Under the pieces are notes generated by a model, which worked only from the letters and a program-made list of their open reading frames with translations, did no database searches and was not told the DNA's origin. From Clostridium sp. C2-6-12 (lineage in GTDB: Bacteria > Bacillota > Clostridia > Clostridiales > Clostridiaceae): a stretch of 64,000 nucleotides of DNA. The stretch lies in NCBI RefSeq assembly GCF_009928485.1, contig NZ_JAABNP010000026.1, forward strand, positions 28,770-92,769, given 5' to 3'. Shown here one piece after another: positions 44,272 to 54,363 of the stretch. Every line of letters begins with the position of its first letter. Position 1 is the first letter of the stretch. The position numbers were made by a program, and so were the translations under genes.

Positions 44272-44282
44272 ATTTATAAAGA

Positions 44283-44337
44283 AAACCATGCATAAACTAG
44301 AGTATAATATCAGTTTATGCATGGTTTAAATTTTTTG
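44283..44337. terminator. strong terminator between convergent genes
   Basis: AAACCATGCATAAACT pairs with AGTTTATGCATGGTTT as a perfect 16-base stem followed by AAATTTTTT. It separates the lysozyme from the minus-strand ahpF gene. Confidence 0.88.
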
Positions 44338-44359
44338 TTATATTCAATTTTGATTTTAA

Positions 44360-45889
44360 TTAATTTCTTATTAGATAATCGAAGGCTCCTAAAGCCGCAG
44401 TTGCACCTGATCCCATTGAAATGATGATTTGTTTAAATGAGCTGTTACTACAATCACCTGCTGCAAATACTCCAGGAATATTTGTAGCACCATGATTATC
44501 AACTATGATTTCGCCTAGTTTATTTAGCTCAACATTAGTTAGCCATTCTGTATTTGGAACAAGACCAATTTGAACAAAAATACCTTCGAGTTCTATATGT
44601 TTAACCGCTCCAGTATCACGCTCTACATAAGTAATACCATTCACTTTATTAGTACCTGTAATTTCTTTTGTTTGAACATTTTTTAGAACAGTAACATTAT
44701 TTAAGCTGTAAAGACGTTTTTGTAATACCTCATCAGCTTTAAGTTCTGGCATAAATTCAAGTACAGTTACATGATCTACTATACCTGCAAGATCTATAGC
44801 TGCCTCAATACCAGAATTACCTCCACCAATAACGGCTATATGCTTACCTTTAAACAAAGGTCCATCACAGTGAGGACAATATGCAACGCCCTTATTTTTA
44901 AATTCTTCTTCTCCAGGGACATTAACATTTCTCCACCTTGCACCTGTTGAAATTATTACTGATTTTGATTTTATAACAGCACCATTTTCTAATTCAATTT
45001 CAATTAAGTCTTTTTTCTTTTCTAGATGCTTAGCCCTTTGTAAATTTAGAATATCAACATTATATTCTTTAACATGTTCCTCAAGGCTGGCTGCAAGCTT
45101 AGGACCTTCAGTGTATTTTACACTTATAAAGTTTTCAATTCCCATGGTATCTAATACTTGGCCTCCAAAGCGCTCCACAATAATTCCTGTTTTTATGCCT
45201 TTTCTTGCTCCGTAAATAGCTGCACTTGCACCAGCTGGACCTCCACCAACAACTAATAAATCATATGGTTCTTTAGCTTCGAATTCTGAAGTGTCTGAAG
45301 GTAATCCTATTTTCGCAAGAATTTCTTCAATTGACATACGTCCGATTCCAAACAATTCACCATTTAAATAAACTGTTGGCACAGCCATAATATTTTTACT
45401 TTCAATCTCAGATTTGAATAATCCGCCTTCAATCATAGTATGAGTGATATTAGGATTAAGTAAGGCCATTAGGTTAAGCGCTTGAACAACTTCTGGACAA
45501 TTATGGCAAGTTAAGCTTATATAAGACTCAAAATTATATTCTCCCTTAAGATTTTTTATTGCTTTAATAATTTTTTCCTCCACCTTTGGTGGCCTTCCAC
45601 TTACCTGCAATAATGCTAACACAAGAGAAGTAAATTCATGTCCTAAAGGTATTCCAGCAAAAGTTATGCCTGTTTCTTCACCAACACGATTTATACTAAA
45701 GCTTGGTGTTCTTAGCAAGGTTGCTTTTTCTAGCTGAATTTTTGTCGAAATAGATGCCAATTCATCAGCAAGGCCAAGCATATTGCTTGATGCTTCATCT
45801 GTACCTGTGCTTAGTTTTATAACAACATTTCCTTCCATCAGCTTAAGATATTCTATTAATTGATCTTTTATTTTTTTATCTAGAATCAT
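44360..45889 (-). CDS. ahpF: alkyl hydroperoxide reductase subunit F
   Basis: 509 residues. The N-terminal thioredoxin-like half contains the redox CHNCP motif (~residue 128), and the flavoprotein half has VVGGGPAGASAAIYGARKG, the reductase active site YCPHCDG, VIGGGNSGIEAA and GVFAAGDC. It passes electrons from NADH through FAD to AhpC. ATG 45889 sits 7 bases after AAGG; an in-frame ATG at 45895 is possible. It starts 10 bases after ahpC, so the pair is one operon. Confidence 0.93.
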   Translation of the reverse strand: MILDKKIKDQLIEYLKLMEGNVVIKLSTGTDEASSNMLGLADELASISTKIQLEKATLLRTPSFSINRVGEETGITFAGIPLGHEFTSLVLALLQVSGRPPKVEEKIIKAIKNLKGEYNFESYISLTCHNCPEVVQALNLMALLNPNITHTMIEGGLFKSEIESKNIMAVPTVYLNGELFGIGRMSIEEILAKIGLPSDTSEFEAKEPYDLLVVGGGPAGASAAIYGARKGIKTGIIVERFGGQVLDTMGIENFISVKYTEGPKLAASLEEHVKEYNVDILNLQRAKHLEKKKDLIEIELENGAVIKSKSVIISTGARWRNVNVPGEEEFKNKGVAYCPHCDGPLFKGKHIAVIGGGNSGIEAAIDLAGIVDHVTVLEFMPELKADEVLQKRLYSLNNVTVLKNVQTKEITGTNKVNGITYVERDTGAVKHIELEGIFVQIGLVPNTEWLTNVELNKLGEIIVDNHGATNIPGVFAAGDCSNSSFKQIIISMGSGATAALGAFDYLIRN

Positions 45890-45898
45890 AGGCATACC

Positions 45899-46462
45899 TT
45901 AAATCTTTCCAACAAGATCTAGGCTTGGTTTAAGAGTTGATGCTCCTTCTTTCCATTTCGCTGGGCAAACTTCGCCAGGATTGTTTCTTACATATTGTGC
46001 TGCTTTAATTTTATCGACTACTACACTTGCGTCTCTTCCTATTCCACCAGCATTTATTTCAACAGCTTGAATTACCCCATCTGGATCTATGATAAAAGTT
46101 CCACGATCAGCGAGACCATCAGCTTCAATTAATACATCGAAGTTACGTGATAATGTATGTGAAGGATCACCAATCATAGTATAAGTTATTTTCTTAATTG
46201 TTTCTGAGCTGTCATGCCATGCTTTGTGTGTAAAATGAGTATCTGTTGAAACTGAATAAACCTCAGCTCCAAGCCCTTTCAAAGTTTCATAATGATCTTG
46301 TAAATCCTCTAATTCTGTTGGGCATACAAATGTGAAATCTGCTGGATAAAAACAAACTATGCTCCATTTACCTTTGAAATTTTCTTGAGTTACTTCTATA
46401 AACTCACCATTTCTATATGCTGATGCTTTGAATTCCTTTACTTCTGTTCCTATTAATGACAT
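45899..46462 (-). CDS. ahpC: alkyl hydroperoxide reductase subunit C (2-Cys peroxiredoxin)
   Basis: 187 residues, the standard AhpC length. The peroxidatic Cys is in ADFTFVCPTELEDL and the resolving Cys in GEVCPAKWKEG. It reduces hydrogen peroxide and organic peroxides in the cytoplasm using electrons from AhpF. ATG follows TAGGAGGTAG. A good promoter and a PerR-like box lie upstream. Confidence 0.95.
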   Translation of the reverse strand: MSLIGTEVKEFKASAYRNGEFIEVTQENFKGKWSIVCFYPADFTFVCPTELEDLQDHYETLKGLGAEVYSVSTDTHFTHKAWHDSSETIKKITYTMIGDPSHTLSRNFDVLIEADGLADRGTFIIDPDGVIQAVEINAGGIGRDASVVVDKIKAAQYVRNNPGEVCPAKWKEGASTLKPSLDLVGKI

Positions 46463-46544
46463 AATAAACTACCTCCTAAATTTTTATATTTATTCTAATT
46501 CTCAATAATTTTAAGTACATGCTCAAATAACTATTCTTTTTAAT

Positions 46545-46559
46545 TGATAATAATTATTG
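46545..46559 (-). promoter_or_regulatory. PerR/Fur-type box at ahpC promoter
   Basis: TGATAATAATTATTG matches the PerR box TTATAATNATTATAA at 11-12 of 14 fixed positions and the Fur-type 7-1-7 dyad similarly. It lies just downstream of the -10 of the ahpC promoter on the minus strand, where it would repress. Confidence 0.5.
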
Positions 46560-46568
46560 ATTAATCTT

Positions 46569-46596
46569 ATTATAAATCTGTAATTTTATTTGTCAA
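46569..46596 (-). promoter_or_regulatory. sigma-A promoter of ahpCF
   Basis: On the minus strand TTGACA (46596-46591) and TATAAT (46574-46569) are 16 bases apart, both consensus, and face ahpC about 105 bases away. Confidence 0.7.
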
Positions 46597-46800
46597 TATT
46601 ATTTTTAAAATAGATTAGTGAATATTTTTTGAATAAAGTATATTTGCACTTCTATTATATTGATAATTAACACTTAATTACGTAAAATAGAAAGGATATG
46701 AAATCCATACACATTATGGAGTTTGTTTTATATTAGCTATGTAAGTTTGTAATTGATGATTAAATTAAATATATGGTCTCAGGAGAGGAGTCAGGAATTC

Positions 46801-48685
46801 ATGAAAAAAAGATTTGCATTTAAAACATATTTAGTACGTAGTATGTTTACAATATTAATTCCAATAGGAGCAATTATTTTAGTGCATCAAAAAATAATAC
46901 CGTCTTTTGAAGAATGGGGAATTAACCCTTTTATTTTCTTTTTGTTATCCATATTGCTTATTTCTACTATTCCAGTTATATTCCTAGTGAGTAAAATTAA
47001 AAAGATGTTAACAATAATAAACGAAATAAAATCAAGTTTATACATTAAAGATGGAAAATCATTGGAGGATTTAAAATTTGATAATATAAATACATTATTT
47101 AAGGAAGTAGATAAGATAAAGAGAGAAATAAGGGTATTACAGTTTGAAAATAGAATTTTATATGATACGGCGCTGGCAATACATAACACTGATTCTCTCC
47201 AAGAGCTTTTAGATATAATTTTAGCTCGACTTACAACACATACCAATGCAGATTTTGGTTTGATATTTTTATTAGAGGAACAAGAGCTTAAATTAAAAGC
47301 ATATTCTAATGTTTTGGATAAAGATATTAAGAAAACAAACTTCAAAATAGGGGAAGGACTTGTAGGCTGGTCAGTTTATAAAAATGAGCCTATATTGGTT
47401 GAAGATGTTCAAGTAGATAGCCATTATATAAGTTGTATAAAAAAAACAAGAGCTCAAATTACAATACCTATAAAAATGTATGGAGTAATATTAGGGGTGT
47501 TAGTTTTAGGAAGTGAAGAAATTTCTCATTTTAGCGATTCTGATTTTAAACTTATCAAAACCATATCGGGAGAAAATTGGTCTTGCAATTAATAATGCTA
47601 AATTAACTGATAATCTGAAAAAAGAAAATCAAAACAATCACATGCTTTTTGAAATGACTAAAAAAATAACTTCTTCTGTAGATTTAAATGAAGTAGGTAA
47701 GATTGGAGTTAAGACAGTGACAGAGGTCATAAACGCTAAATCATCTATTTTGGCGGTGTTTGATGAAGTGGAGCAGGAGTTAAAAGTCATTGCATCCTAT
47801 GGAACTTTTAAAGACCGATTAAAATTTATAGAACTTAAAGGAACTGTAGAGGAAGCCTTTAAAGAAAAATATCCAACTAAAGTTCAAACAGATATGGGAT
47901 ATTCATATTGTATTCCAATAGTATCAGCAGAAAAATCCATAGGGATTTTGCATGTAAATACTGATAGATTATTAACAAAAGAAGAAATTACTCTGATAAA
48001 TAGTACAATAACTCCTTTATCTAGTGCCTTAGAGAATGCTTTTAGATATAAAAGTGTTGAAAGTTTAGCTATAAGAGATGGACTTACTAATATGTATAAT
48101 CGTCGCTATTTTAATGAAGTACTTGGGAGCTATATTGAAAAAGCTAAGAAACATAATAGAAATTTATCATTGGTAATGCTTGATATAGATAATTATAAAA
48201 AGTATAACGATACATATGGACATCAACTTGGTGATTTACTGTTAAAAAAGGTTGCAGAGGTTTTAGAAAGTAACTTGCGTGAGGAAGATATAATATCAAG
48301 ATATGGTGGAGATGAATTTACAATTATCTTGCCTGATACAGATATTGAAACAGCTAGAAATATTATGGAAACAATAAGAGAAAATATTTCAAATTATAAA
48401 TTTGAAATAGAAGAAGAATATGAAAATGGAGAAGAAACCATTCTAGACTTAGAAGAGAAAAAAGGCAATGCATTTGGTAAAGAATTAAAAAGGTGGTTTG
48501 CTGAAAAAGTAAGAATGAATCAAACTAAGCCATTATCTAAATCTTTTAATATTACAATAAGTGTTGGAATTAGTTCTTTAATAGACACTAATTATAATAA
48601 AGAAATGTTGGTAAAAAAAGCAGATGAAGCAGCATTAGAATCAAAACGAAAAGGTAAGAATAAAGTTAGTATTTGGATACCTTAG
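46801..48685 (+). pseudogene. GAF-GAF-GGDEF diguanylate cyclase, single frameshift
   Basis: Two overlapping frames encode one protein. From ATG 46801 (behind AGGAGAGGAG) come two membrane helices (~15-32, ~40-65) and GAF1, ending at 47592; the second frame continues with EKIGLAINNAKL, GAF2 and GGDEF to 48685. Removing one G from the GGG near 47568-47570 joins LIKTIS directly to EKIGLAINNA. The cyclase has RYGGDEF and the RxxD inhibitory site (REED). About 45 extra residues interrupt GGDEF before NITISVGIS. It may be a true mutation or a sequence error. If repaired the protein would be about 627 residues and membrane-bound. Confidence 0.85.
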
Positions 48686-48854
48686 CTATTATCAAGAAAG
48701 AATTTGTTTCAAATACATATAGAAAATTATGGTATAATATTTTTATGATAATCTTTACAAGCAATAAAAGATATGCTTAATTTCAAAGATTATTTATGAG
48801 TGTAATAAGTGAGTACGCTTTTGGAATTTTATTAGGAAAAGGGGAAGGTATAGA

Positions 48855-50036
48855 ATGTTGGATGAAATGGATATAAAACAAATAAAAAAGGCCATAAGAA
48901 GCAGTATAGAAAAAAGTGAATTAGCAGGAGCGAATCTAATGGTCATAAAAGATAACAAGGAAATTTTTTATTATGAAGATGGTTTCGCTGATAAAGAGGC
49001 TGGAATTCAGATGAAAAGAGATTACATTTTTAGACTATATTCAATGAGTAAGCCTGTTACAGCTGTATCTGTAATGATTCTTTTAGAAAGAGGAGAAATT
49101 GACTTATACGAGCCAGTATCAAAGTTTCTTCCAGGTTTTAAGAATCAGATGGTGGAAAGTGAAAATGGCTTAGTTTCAGCTGAAAGAGAAATAAACTTAA
49201 AGGATTTGCTTTCAATGACTTCAGGACTTGTATACGGTGGAGAGAGTAAAGCTGGAAAAGAGACAGAAGCTTTATTTAAGGAAATTGATGACAGACTATT
49301 AGGTGATTCACCAATGACTACAGTTGAAGCTATGAATAAATTAGGTAAATGTCCATTGGCTTATCAACCAGGTACTTCATGGGAATATGGAACGTCAGCA
49401 GATGTATTAGGAGCAGTAGTTGAAGTTGTAAGTGGAAAAAGCTTTGGACGATTTTTGAGAGAAGAGATATTTAAACCTTTAAATATGGTGGATACAGATT
49501 TTTATGTGCCAGAAGAAAAAAGAAATAGATTGGTGAAAACTTATGTTGCAAATGAAGACTGCAGCTTAGACATTTATACAGGAAACAATTTGGGGATTAT
49601 AAATAAAATGGACAGGTATCCAGCCTTTGAATCTGGTGGAGCAGGTCTTGTTTCTACAATAGATGATTATTCAAAGTTTACTAAAATGCTTTTGAATGAA
49701 GGCAGTTTAGATGGAGTTAGGATTTTAAAATCTAAAACAGTAAAATATTTAACTTCAGGAGATTTAAGTGTTGAGCAGCAAAAAAGCTTCAATAATTGGC
49801 TTACTTTAGGCGGACACAGTTATGGAAACTTAATGCGTGTAATGAAAGATTGCAGTAAAGCTGGAGATATAGGAAGTATTGGAGAATATGGATGGGATGG
49901 ATGGCTTGGTGCATATTTTTGCAATTGTCCAAAAGATAATTTAAGCTTCTTGCTTATGATGCAGAAAACTGATTCTGGAACAACAACTTTAACTAGAAAG
50001 TTACGTAACATTATTTTAAGTTCATGTTGTAAGTAA
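48855..50036 (+). CDS. beta-lactamase-family serine hydrolase
   Basis: 393 residues with the class C beta-lactamase/esterase fold: catalytic SMSK (SxxK, near residue 66) in FRLYSMSKPVTAVSVM, a second motif WEYGTSADVLG (~residue 178) where Tyr is the general base, and a C-terminal YGWDGWLGAYF in place of KTG. No signal peptide, so it is cytoplasmic and more likely an esterase or peptidase than an antibiotic-resistance enzyme. Start ATG is preceded by AAGGGGAAGG. Single gene. Confidence 0.87.
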   Translation: MLDEMDIKQIKKAIRSSIEKSELAGANLMVIKDNKEIFYYEDGFADKEAGIQMKRDYIFRLYSMSKPVTAVSVMILLERGEIDLYEPVSKFLPGFKNQMVESENGLVSAEREINLKDLLSMTSGLVYGGESKAGKETEALFKEIDDRLLGDSPMTTVEAMNKLGKCPLAYQPGTSWEYGTSADVLGAVVEVVSGKSFGRFLREEIFKPLNMVDTDFYVPEEKRNRLVKTYVANEDCSLDIYTGNNLGIINKMDRYPAFESGGAGLVSTIDDYSKFTKMLLNEGSLDGVRILKSKTVKYLTSGDLSVEQQKSFNNWLTLGGHSYGNLMRVMKDCSKAGDIGSIGEYGWDGWLGAYFCNCPKDNLSFLLMMQKTDSGTTTLTRKLRNIILSSCCK

Positions 50037-50091
50037 ACATAATAAGGTGGGAAAATCGAGAAGTTCAGTTTTAGTAAGTTTATTAAGGTGA

Positions 50092-50289
50092 AAATTTATT
50101 AGTATATGGAAAGATTCGGCAATTATCTGGGAAGGCCATTTTGCAGGAATTAAATATGGATATTGCCATATTGAAAAACTTACAAATCTAGAGCGGCTTC
50201 AGTCTTATGGATTTACAGTAAGCTGTTTCTTAATAAAGATTAAAGATCCTAGTGCTGGGTGGATAAGAGTTGTTGCAATATCAATTCTG
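50092..50289 (+). pseudogene. cyclase-family C-terminal remnant (copy 2)
   Basis: An open frame without a start reads SIWKDSAIIWEGHFAGI, GYCHIEKLTNLERLQSYGF and IKIKDPSAGWIRVVAI, which follows the C-terminal half of clostridial cyclase-family (kynurenine formamidase-like) proteins. The catalytic HxGTHxD region upstream is missing. The 17-base sequence AAAATTTATTAGTATAT occurs at both ends (50091-50107 and 50350-50366). Related to the shorter remnant at 44209. Confidence 0.55.
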
Positions 50290-50373
50290 GAGGATATATT
50301 TACCATATTAATGCTGAATCATATTTTTATTGTGATATGGAATAAAGTAAAAATTTATTAGTATATAAAAAGA

Positions 50374-50428
50374 CCAACAATTCTAATACAAAATTATTTG
50401 TAAATTTAATTAGAATTGTTGGCTTTTT
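50374..50428. terminator. terminator between convergent transcripts
   Basis: CCAACAATTCTAAT pairs with ATTAGAATTGTTGG over a 21-base loop, then CTTTTTATT. It ends the plus-strand hydrolase unit and faces the minus-strand DUF4153 gene. Confidence 0.8.
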
Positions 50429-50432
50429 ATTA

Positions 50433-52283
50433 TTATTTTATTTTTACAAGGATATAAAATTCACCATTATATGGATAATCAATATTAGATTTTTCAATAT
50501 TAATGTTAAGTGCTATAAGAGAGATAATAGCTTTGTCATTTTCTTGAGTAAAGGTTGCTTGCTCTGGTGTTATAGAGTTTTTACTTTCTGGATAATTACC
50601 AGAAACCGAAGTATGAAATTTTTCAAAAACATCTTTAATATGAATTCGCATTAGCTCTTCATTTCTGTCGTTTGACAACCAAAGGTCACTAGAATTAAGT
50701 GAGTAATTAATTGAAAGTGTATAATTATGTCCAGCCTTTTCAAAATTACAGAGTTTGTTATTAGAATTTGTATTATCTTTTGCAATATAAAAATCAGTTT
50801 GAACTAAAGTATCATAACCAGATACATTTATTGGTAGCTGTCTATTTAATGATATATAAATATTATCTTGTCTATAAATATTATCTTCATATCTATAAAA
50901 TCCAAAGGTAGTATAGAAGTCTCTATACGAATTGAAATCTTTTCCGAGATATTTTATTTTCTTTGTGCACCCCATCATTTCAAGATAATTCAAGGTGGTA
51001 GAAATTACTTTTTTATCTTCGTCAGAAATAGAAGGATTTGGAGTTATCTTATTATCTATAAGCATATTATTCTTGGCTAATATACTTTCAAGTTTTTTCT
51101 GTTGGTTAGTACGGCTTATAGTGAAGGCATCTACTGGTGGAATTATAGAAAATAGTGAAAAGCCAATAAGTAATATTGCTATAATTCCATTTTTTCGTAC
51201 TGGAAGAATACTAAGGAATATTCCACAAAGTACTGCAAATATTCCAAACAAAATTACATAATAACGTTCATGAGTAATTCCGGTAGATTGAATTCTAAGG
51301 ATGGAAGATAAAATTTGAAATAGTACAATAGGAACAAGAATCTTTGGAAAAAACTTTCGAAAGACTGTGGCAAATTTATTTTCAAGGCGGCTGGCAAGAA
51401 TGTATAGAAGTATTACTGTAATAGCAAAACCAACCAACATAGGTTCAAGTTTATTATCACTCCAGAACTTAGTGTTAATATTTTTTATTATATATATGAT
51501 TAAAATGGCTGTATAAACTGATAAAAGTGGAATTATTATATAAGAAATTAAGATTTCTAAAAACCTAGGACAGCTTGAAGCTTTGAGTATATTTTCTTCA
51601 TTATATTTTATGATTTCTTTATTGAATTGAATATTATCATTGTTAGCGTTAAAATCACGTTTTAAAAGAGATTTGTTTTGCAAACCAGGATAAATAGGAA
51701 TGAGTGATAAAAAATATATTGGAGCAAATATAACACCAACAATATTTAAAGAATGCATATAGGATTTTTCATTTACAGAAAAAAGGAGTAAGTCAATAGC
51801 TGTTAAAATCAATGATATTCCTATAAAAAGTATTAGTGAAAATAAAAAGGAATTAAAGAAGGCTTTAAAAGCAGCCATAAAACTTTCATTAAAAGTTACA
51901 TGGCTTTTTATTACAGGTACCCACATATAAGCTATAAGTAAAGCAAATAGGGCAACAGAAGTTCTAATCCAAGTTTCCAAACTTGTGGTGACAGATTGAT
52001 TAATAACAAGGAAGTATCCTAAAGTAAAAAAAATAGATATACCCATTAAAATAACACGATGCATAAATTTTTCATAAAATCGTTCATAAGCTGCCTGTAC
52101 GGTGAAACCTAAAAAGGCTCCAATTACAAAGGTCAAAATTTCTTTGGTATATGGTTCACCACGCTGAATACCCATTGAATTTACAGTTGCAGCTGCAATA
52201 AGAAAAATTAAGGTTAAGGGATAGCGAGATATAGCCTCACATAGTCCACTAAGTGTTTTTTGTAGTTTATCTATAGATTTCAT
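50433..52283 (-). CDS. DUF4153 family membrane protein
   Basis: 616 residues with about twelve hydrophobic helices in the first ~400 residues (for example YPLTLIFLIAAATV, ILTFVIGAFLGF and GIIAILLIGFSLFSIIPPVD) and a soluble C-terminal domain of ~200 residues. The layout and the GIIFAPIYF/LSLIP region fit DUF4153, a family of unknown function. ATG follows AAGGAGG. It is alone on the minus strand; function cannot be inferred from neighbours. Confidence 0.75.
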   Translation of the reverse strand: MKSIDKLQKTLSGLCEAISRYPLTLIFLIAAATVNSMGIQRGEPYTKEILTFVIGAFLGFTVQAAYERFYEKFMHRVILMGISIFFTLGYFLVINQSVTTSLETWIRTSVALFALLIAYMWVPVIKSHVTFNESFMAAFKAFFNSFLFSLILFIGISLILTAIDLLLFSVNEKSYMHSLNIVGVIFAPIYFLSLIPIYPGLQNKSLLKRDFNANNDNIQFNKEIIKYNEENILKASSCPRFLEILISYIIIPLLSVYTAILIIYIIKNINTKFWSDNKLEPMLVGFAITVILLYILASRLENKFATVFRKFFPKILVPIVLFQILSSILRIQSTGITHERYYVILFGIFAVLCGIFLSILPVRKNGIIAILLIGFSLFSIIPPVDAFTISRTNQQKKLESILAKNNMLIDNKITPNPSISDEDKKVISTTLNYLEMMGCTKKIKYLGKDFNSYRDFYTTFGFYRYEDNIYRQDNIYISLNRQLPINVSGYDTLVQTDFYIAKDNTNSNNKLCNFEKAGHNYTLSINYSLNSSDLWLSNDRNEELMRIHIKDVFEKFHTSVSGNYPESKNSITPEQATFTQENDKAIISLIALNINIEKSNIDYPYNGEFYILVKIK

Positions 52284-52610
52284 TTTCTAAACCTCCTTAT
52301 ATATAGAAATTTTTAATATGAAATAGAACCAGCTGGATTCAGTCTATAGTATATTGTTGCATATCTTAATAATTAACCCTTTATTTAAAATGTTAACTTA
52401 CCGTATCTATATTTATATTATGCTTCACTTTTAAGTAATTTACTATATGAAAATCTTTCGTAGTAAGAAAATTTCTTTAATTTGTTTTAATTAAAATTTC
52501 AAAAATTAAAGAATGGAATTTTCAGTTTTGAGGAATAATATTGAAGAAGTTATTTAAAGCGTCTTAAAATACAATAATAAATGTTTGTGATAAATATGGA
52601 GGAGAATAAT
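52284..52610. other. intergenic region between divergent membrane-protein genes
   Basis: AT-rich region that must hold divergent promoters for the DUF4153 gene and the permease. No ORF or strong structured element is seen. Confidence 0.4.
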
Positions 52611-54074
52611 ATGAAAACAAAAAACAGAGGTTTATCTGCATGGCAGCTTACCCTTATGGCTTTAGGAAGCGTAATTGGGGGATCATTTTTTTTGGGGTCA
52701 GCAGTAGCGATTAATGCTGCTGGACCTGCTATTTTAATATCTTATATATTAGGAGGATTTATAGTATATTTTATACTTTATGCTCTATCTGAAATGACTG
52801 TAGCAAATCCGGATTCGGGATCTTTTATGACTTTTGCATCTCAAACCTTTGGAGAAGGTACTGGATTTGTTGTTGGTTGGGTTTATTGGGTTGGAATGGT
52901 ACTTTCAATGTCTAGTGAGGCTACTGCTGTATCAATTTTATTACACCAATGGTTTCCAACTATATCAATAGCAATAGGTGGAAGTAGCATTATAATTGGA
53001 GTAACACTTCTTAATTTGCTAGGCGCAGATAAATTAAGTAAGCTTACGGGTGGGCTTGCTGCAATAAAACTACTGGCCATTATTTCGTTTATAATAATAG
53101 CTTTACTACTTATAACAGGAATAATTCCAGGAAGAGGGGCTGTAGGAGCCGGAGAATTAATAACTGAACCTTTGATACCAGGAGGAATAGGCGGTATTGC
53201 TGGAAGCATGCTTATAGTTGTTTTTGCTTATGCTGGTTTTGAGATAATTGGTCTGGCAGCTTCAGAAGCTGATAATCCAACAGAAACAATTCCAAAAGCA
53301 ATTAATTACACAGTTATAAGTCTTGTTGGACTTTATATACTTTCAATTATAGCTCTGCTTCCGCTAATTCCTACAGCTGAACTTAATGAAAATATGAGTC
53401 CTATGGTAGCTGCTCTTGACAGATGGGGAGTTACGTGGGTAGGAAGTATTATAAATATAGTACTCGTTACGGCAATACTTTCCGCATCACTTGCTTCCAT
53501 GTTTGGAATTGCAAGAATGTTAAGATCCTTAGCAGATGAAGGTCATGCTCCAAGCTGGCTTAAAGATAAAAAAGATGTCCCTCATAAGGCTATATTATTT
53601 TCGGGAATTTCAATGCTTTTAGGTTTAGGGTTTGGACTATTATTTCCTAGAATCTATTTGTTCTTAATAAGTGCTAGTGGATTTTCACTTCTTTTTACCT
53701 ATGCAGTAATTATGGCTACACATATTCGTTTTCGCAAAAGAAATGGATGTCCTCCAGATGGAAATTGTCAAATGCCTGGATATCCATATATGTCTTGGAT
53801 TGGCCTTATAAGTATGATAGTGATTATTTTTAGCATGCCACTTATCTCAGGTCAATCCTCAGGTCTTATAATTGGATGTATAATGATAATTATATTTTCT
53901 GGAGTATATCTAGTTATGAAAGTTTTTAATAATCCTGAAAAAAATAAAAATAGAAATATAGTAATAAATAGAAAAGTAGATCAATCTAAATTAGCAACGG
54001 AATTTTCAGATGAATTAACTCATAGTACTAAAAATAAAAATAACAAAAAAGATTGTAGTTGTAATAAAAGATAA
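52611..54074 (+). CDS. APC-family amino acid permease
   Basis: 487 residues with 12 membrane segments. The first helices carry the APC signature (TLMALGSVIGGSFFLGS) and helix 2-3 the LSEM..ANP(D)SGSF motif typical of amino acid/GABA permeases (LAAG/AAT group). ATG 52611 lies 6 bases after GGAGGAG; the in-frame ATG at 52581 has no site. An unusual charged C-terminal tail ends in KKDCSCNKR. The substrate is not determined; a proton-coupled amino acid importer is likely. Confidence 0.85.
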   Translation: MKTKNRGLSAWQLTLMALGSVIGGSFFLGSAVAINAAGPAILISYILGGFIVYFILYALSEMTVANPDSGSFMTFASQTFGEGTGFVVGWVYWVGMVLSMSSEATAVSILLHQWFPTISIAIGGSSIIIGVTLLNLLGADKLSKLTGGLAAIKLLAIISFIIIALLLITGIIPGRGAVGAGELITEPLIPGGIGGIAGSMLIVVFAYAGFEIIGLAASEADNPTETIPKAINYTVISLVGLYILSIIALLPLIPTAELNENMSPMVAALDRWGVTWVGSIINIVLVTAILSASLASMFGIARMLRSLADEGHAPSWLKDKKDVPHKAILFSGISMLLGLGFGLLFPRIYLFLISASGFSLLFTYAVIMATHIRFRKRNGCPPDGNCQMPGYPYMSWIGLISMIVIIFSMPLISGQSSGLIIGCIMIIIFSGVYLVMKVFNNPEKNKNRNIVINRKVDQSKLATEFSDELTHSTKNKNNKKDCSCNKR

Positions 54075-54103
54075 TTATAAAAATAATATTTTGGTAAAAT
54101 CAG

Positions 54104-54138
54104 CTGAGGTTTTCTAACATATTGAGAATCTCAGTTTT
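54104..54138 (+). terminator. rho-independent terminator
   Basis: CTGAGGTTTTCT pairs with AGAATCTCAG (imperfect) and is followed by TTTTAATTT. It ends the permease gene. Confidence 0.65.
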
Positions 54139-54251
54139 AATTTGTCAATATATTTAAGGATAATTAAAATTAGACTTATTTTTTCTCTCTATAATATGAA
54201 TGAACTATAATTTATAAAAAATTACTATTTTGGGTATAAAAAAGAAGGAAT

Positions 54252-54280
54252 TTGAAAATTATTGAAGAATAGTATATTAT
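54252..54280 (+). promoter_or_regulatory. promoter of agr-like operon
   Basis: TTGAAA (54252-54257) and TATTAT (54275-54280) are 17 bases apart, facing the agr-like genes about 85 bases downstream. Confidence 0.5.
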
Positions 54281-54312
54281 ATAGAAAGTTTAAAACTTAT
54301 AATATAATACAA

Positions 54313-54333
54313 TTAAACAAGTAAACTGTTTAA
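54313..54333. promoter_or_regulatory. inverted repeat in agr leader
   Basis: TTAAACA and TGTTTAA flank seven bases, between the predicted promoter and the ribosome binding site (54349-54355). It could be an operator of a response regulator or a leader hairpin. Confidence 0.35.
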
Positions 54334-54363
54334 TTTACATATTATATAAAGGAGGAAAAGGTT

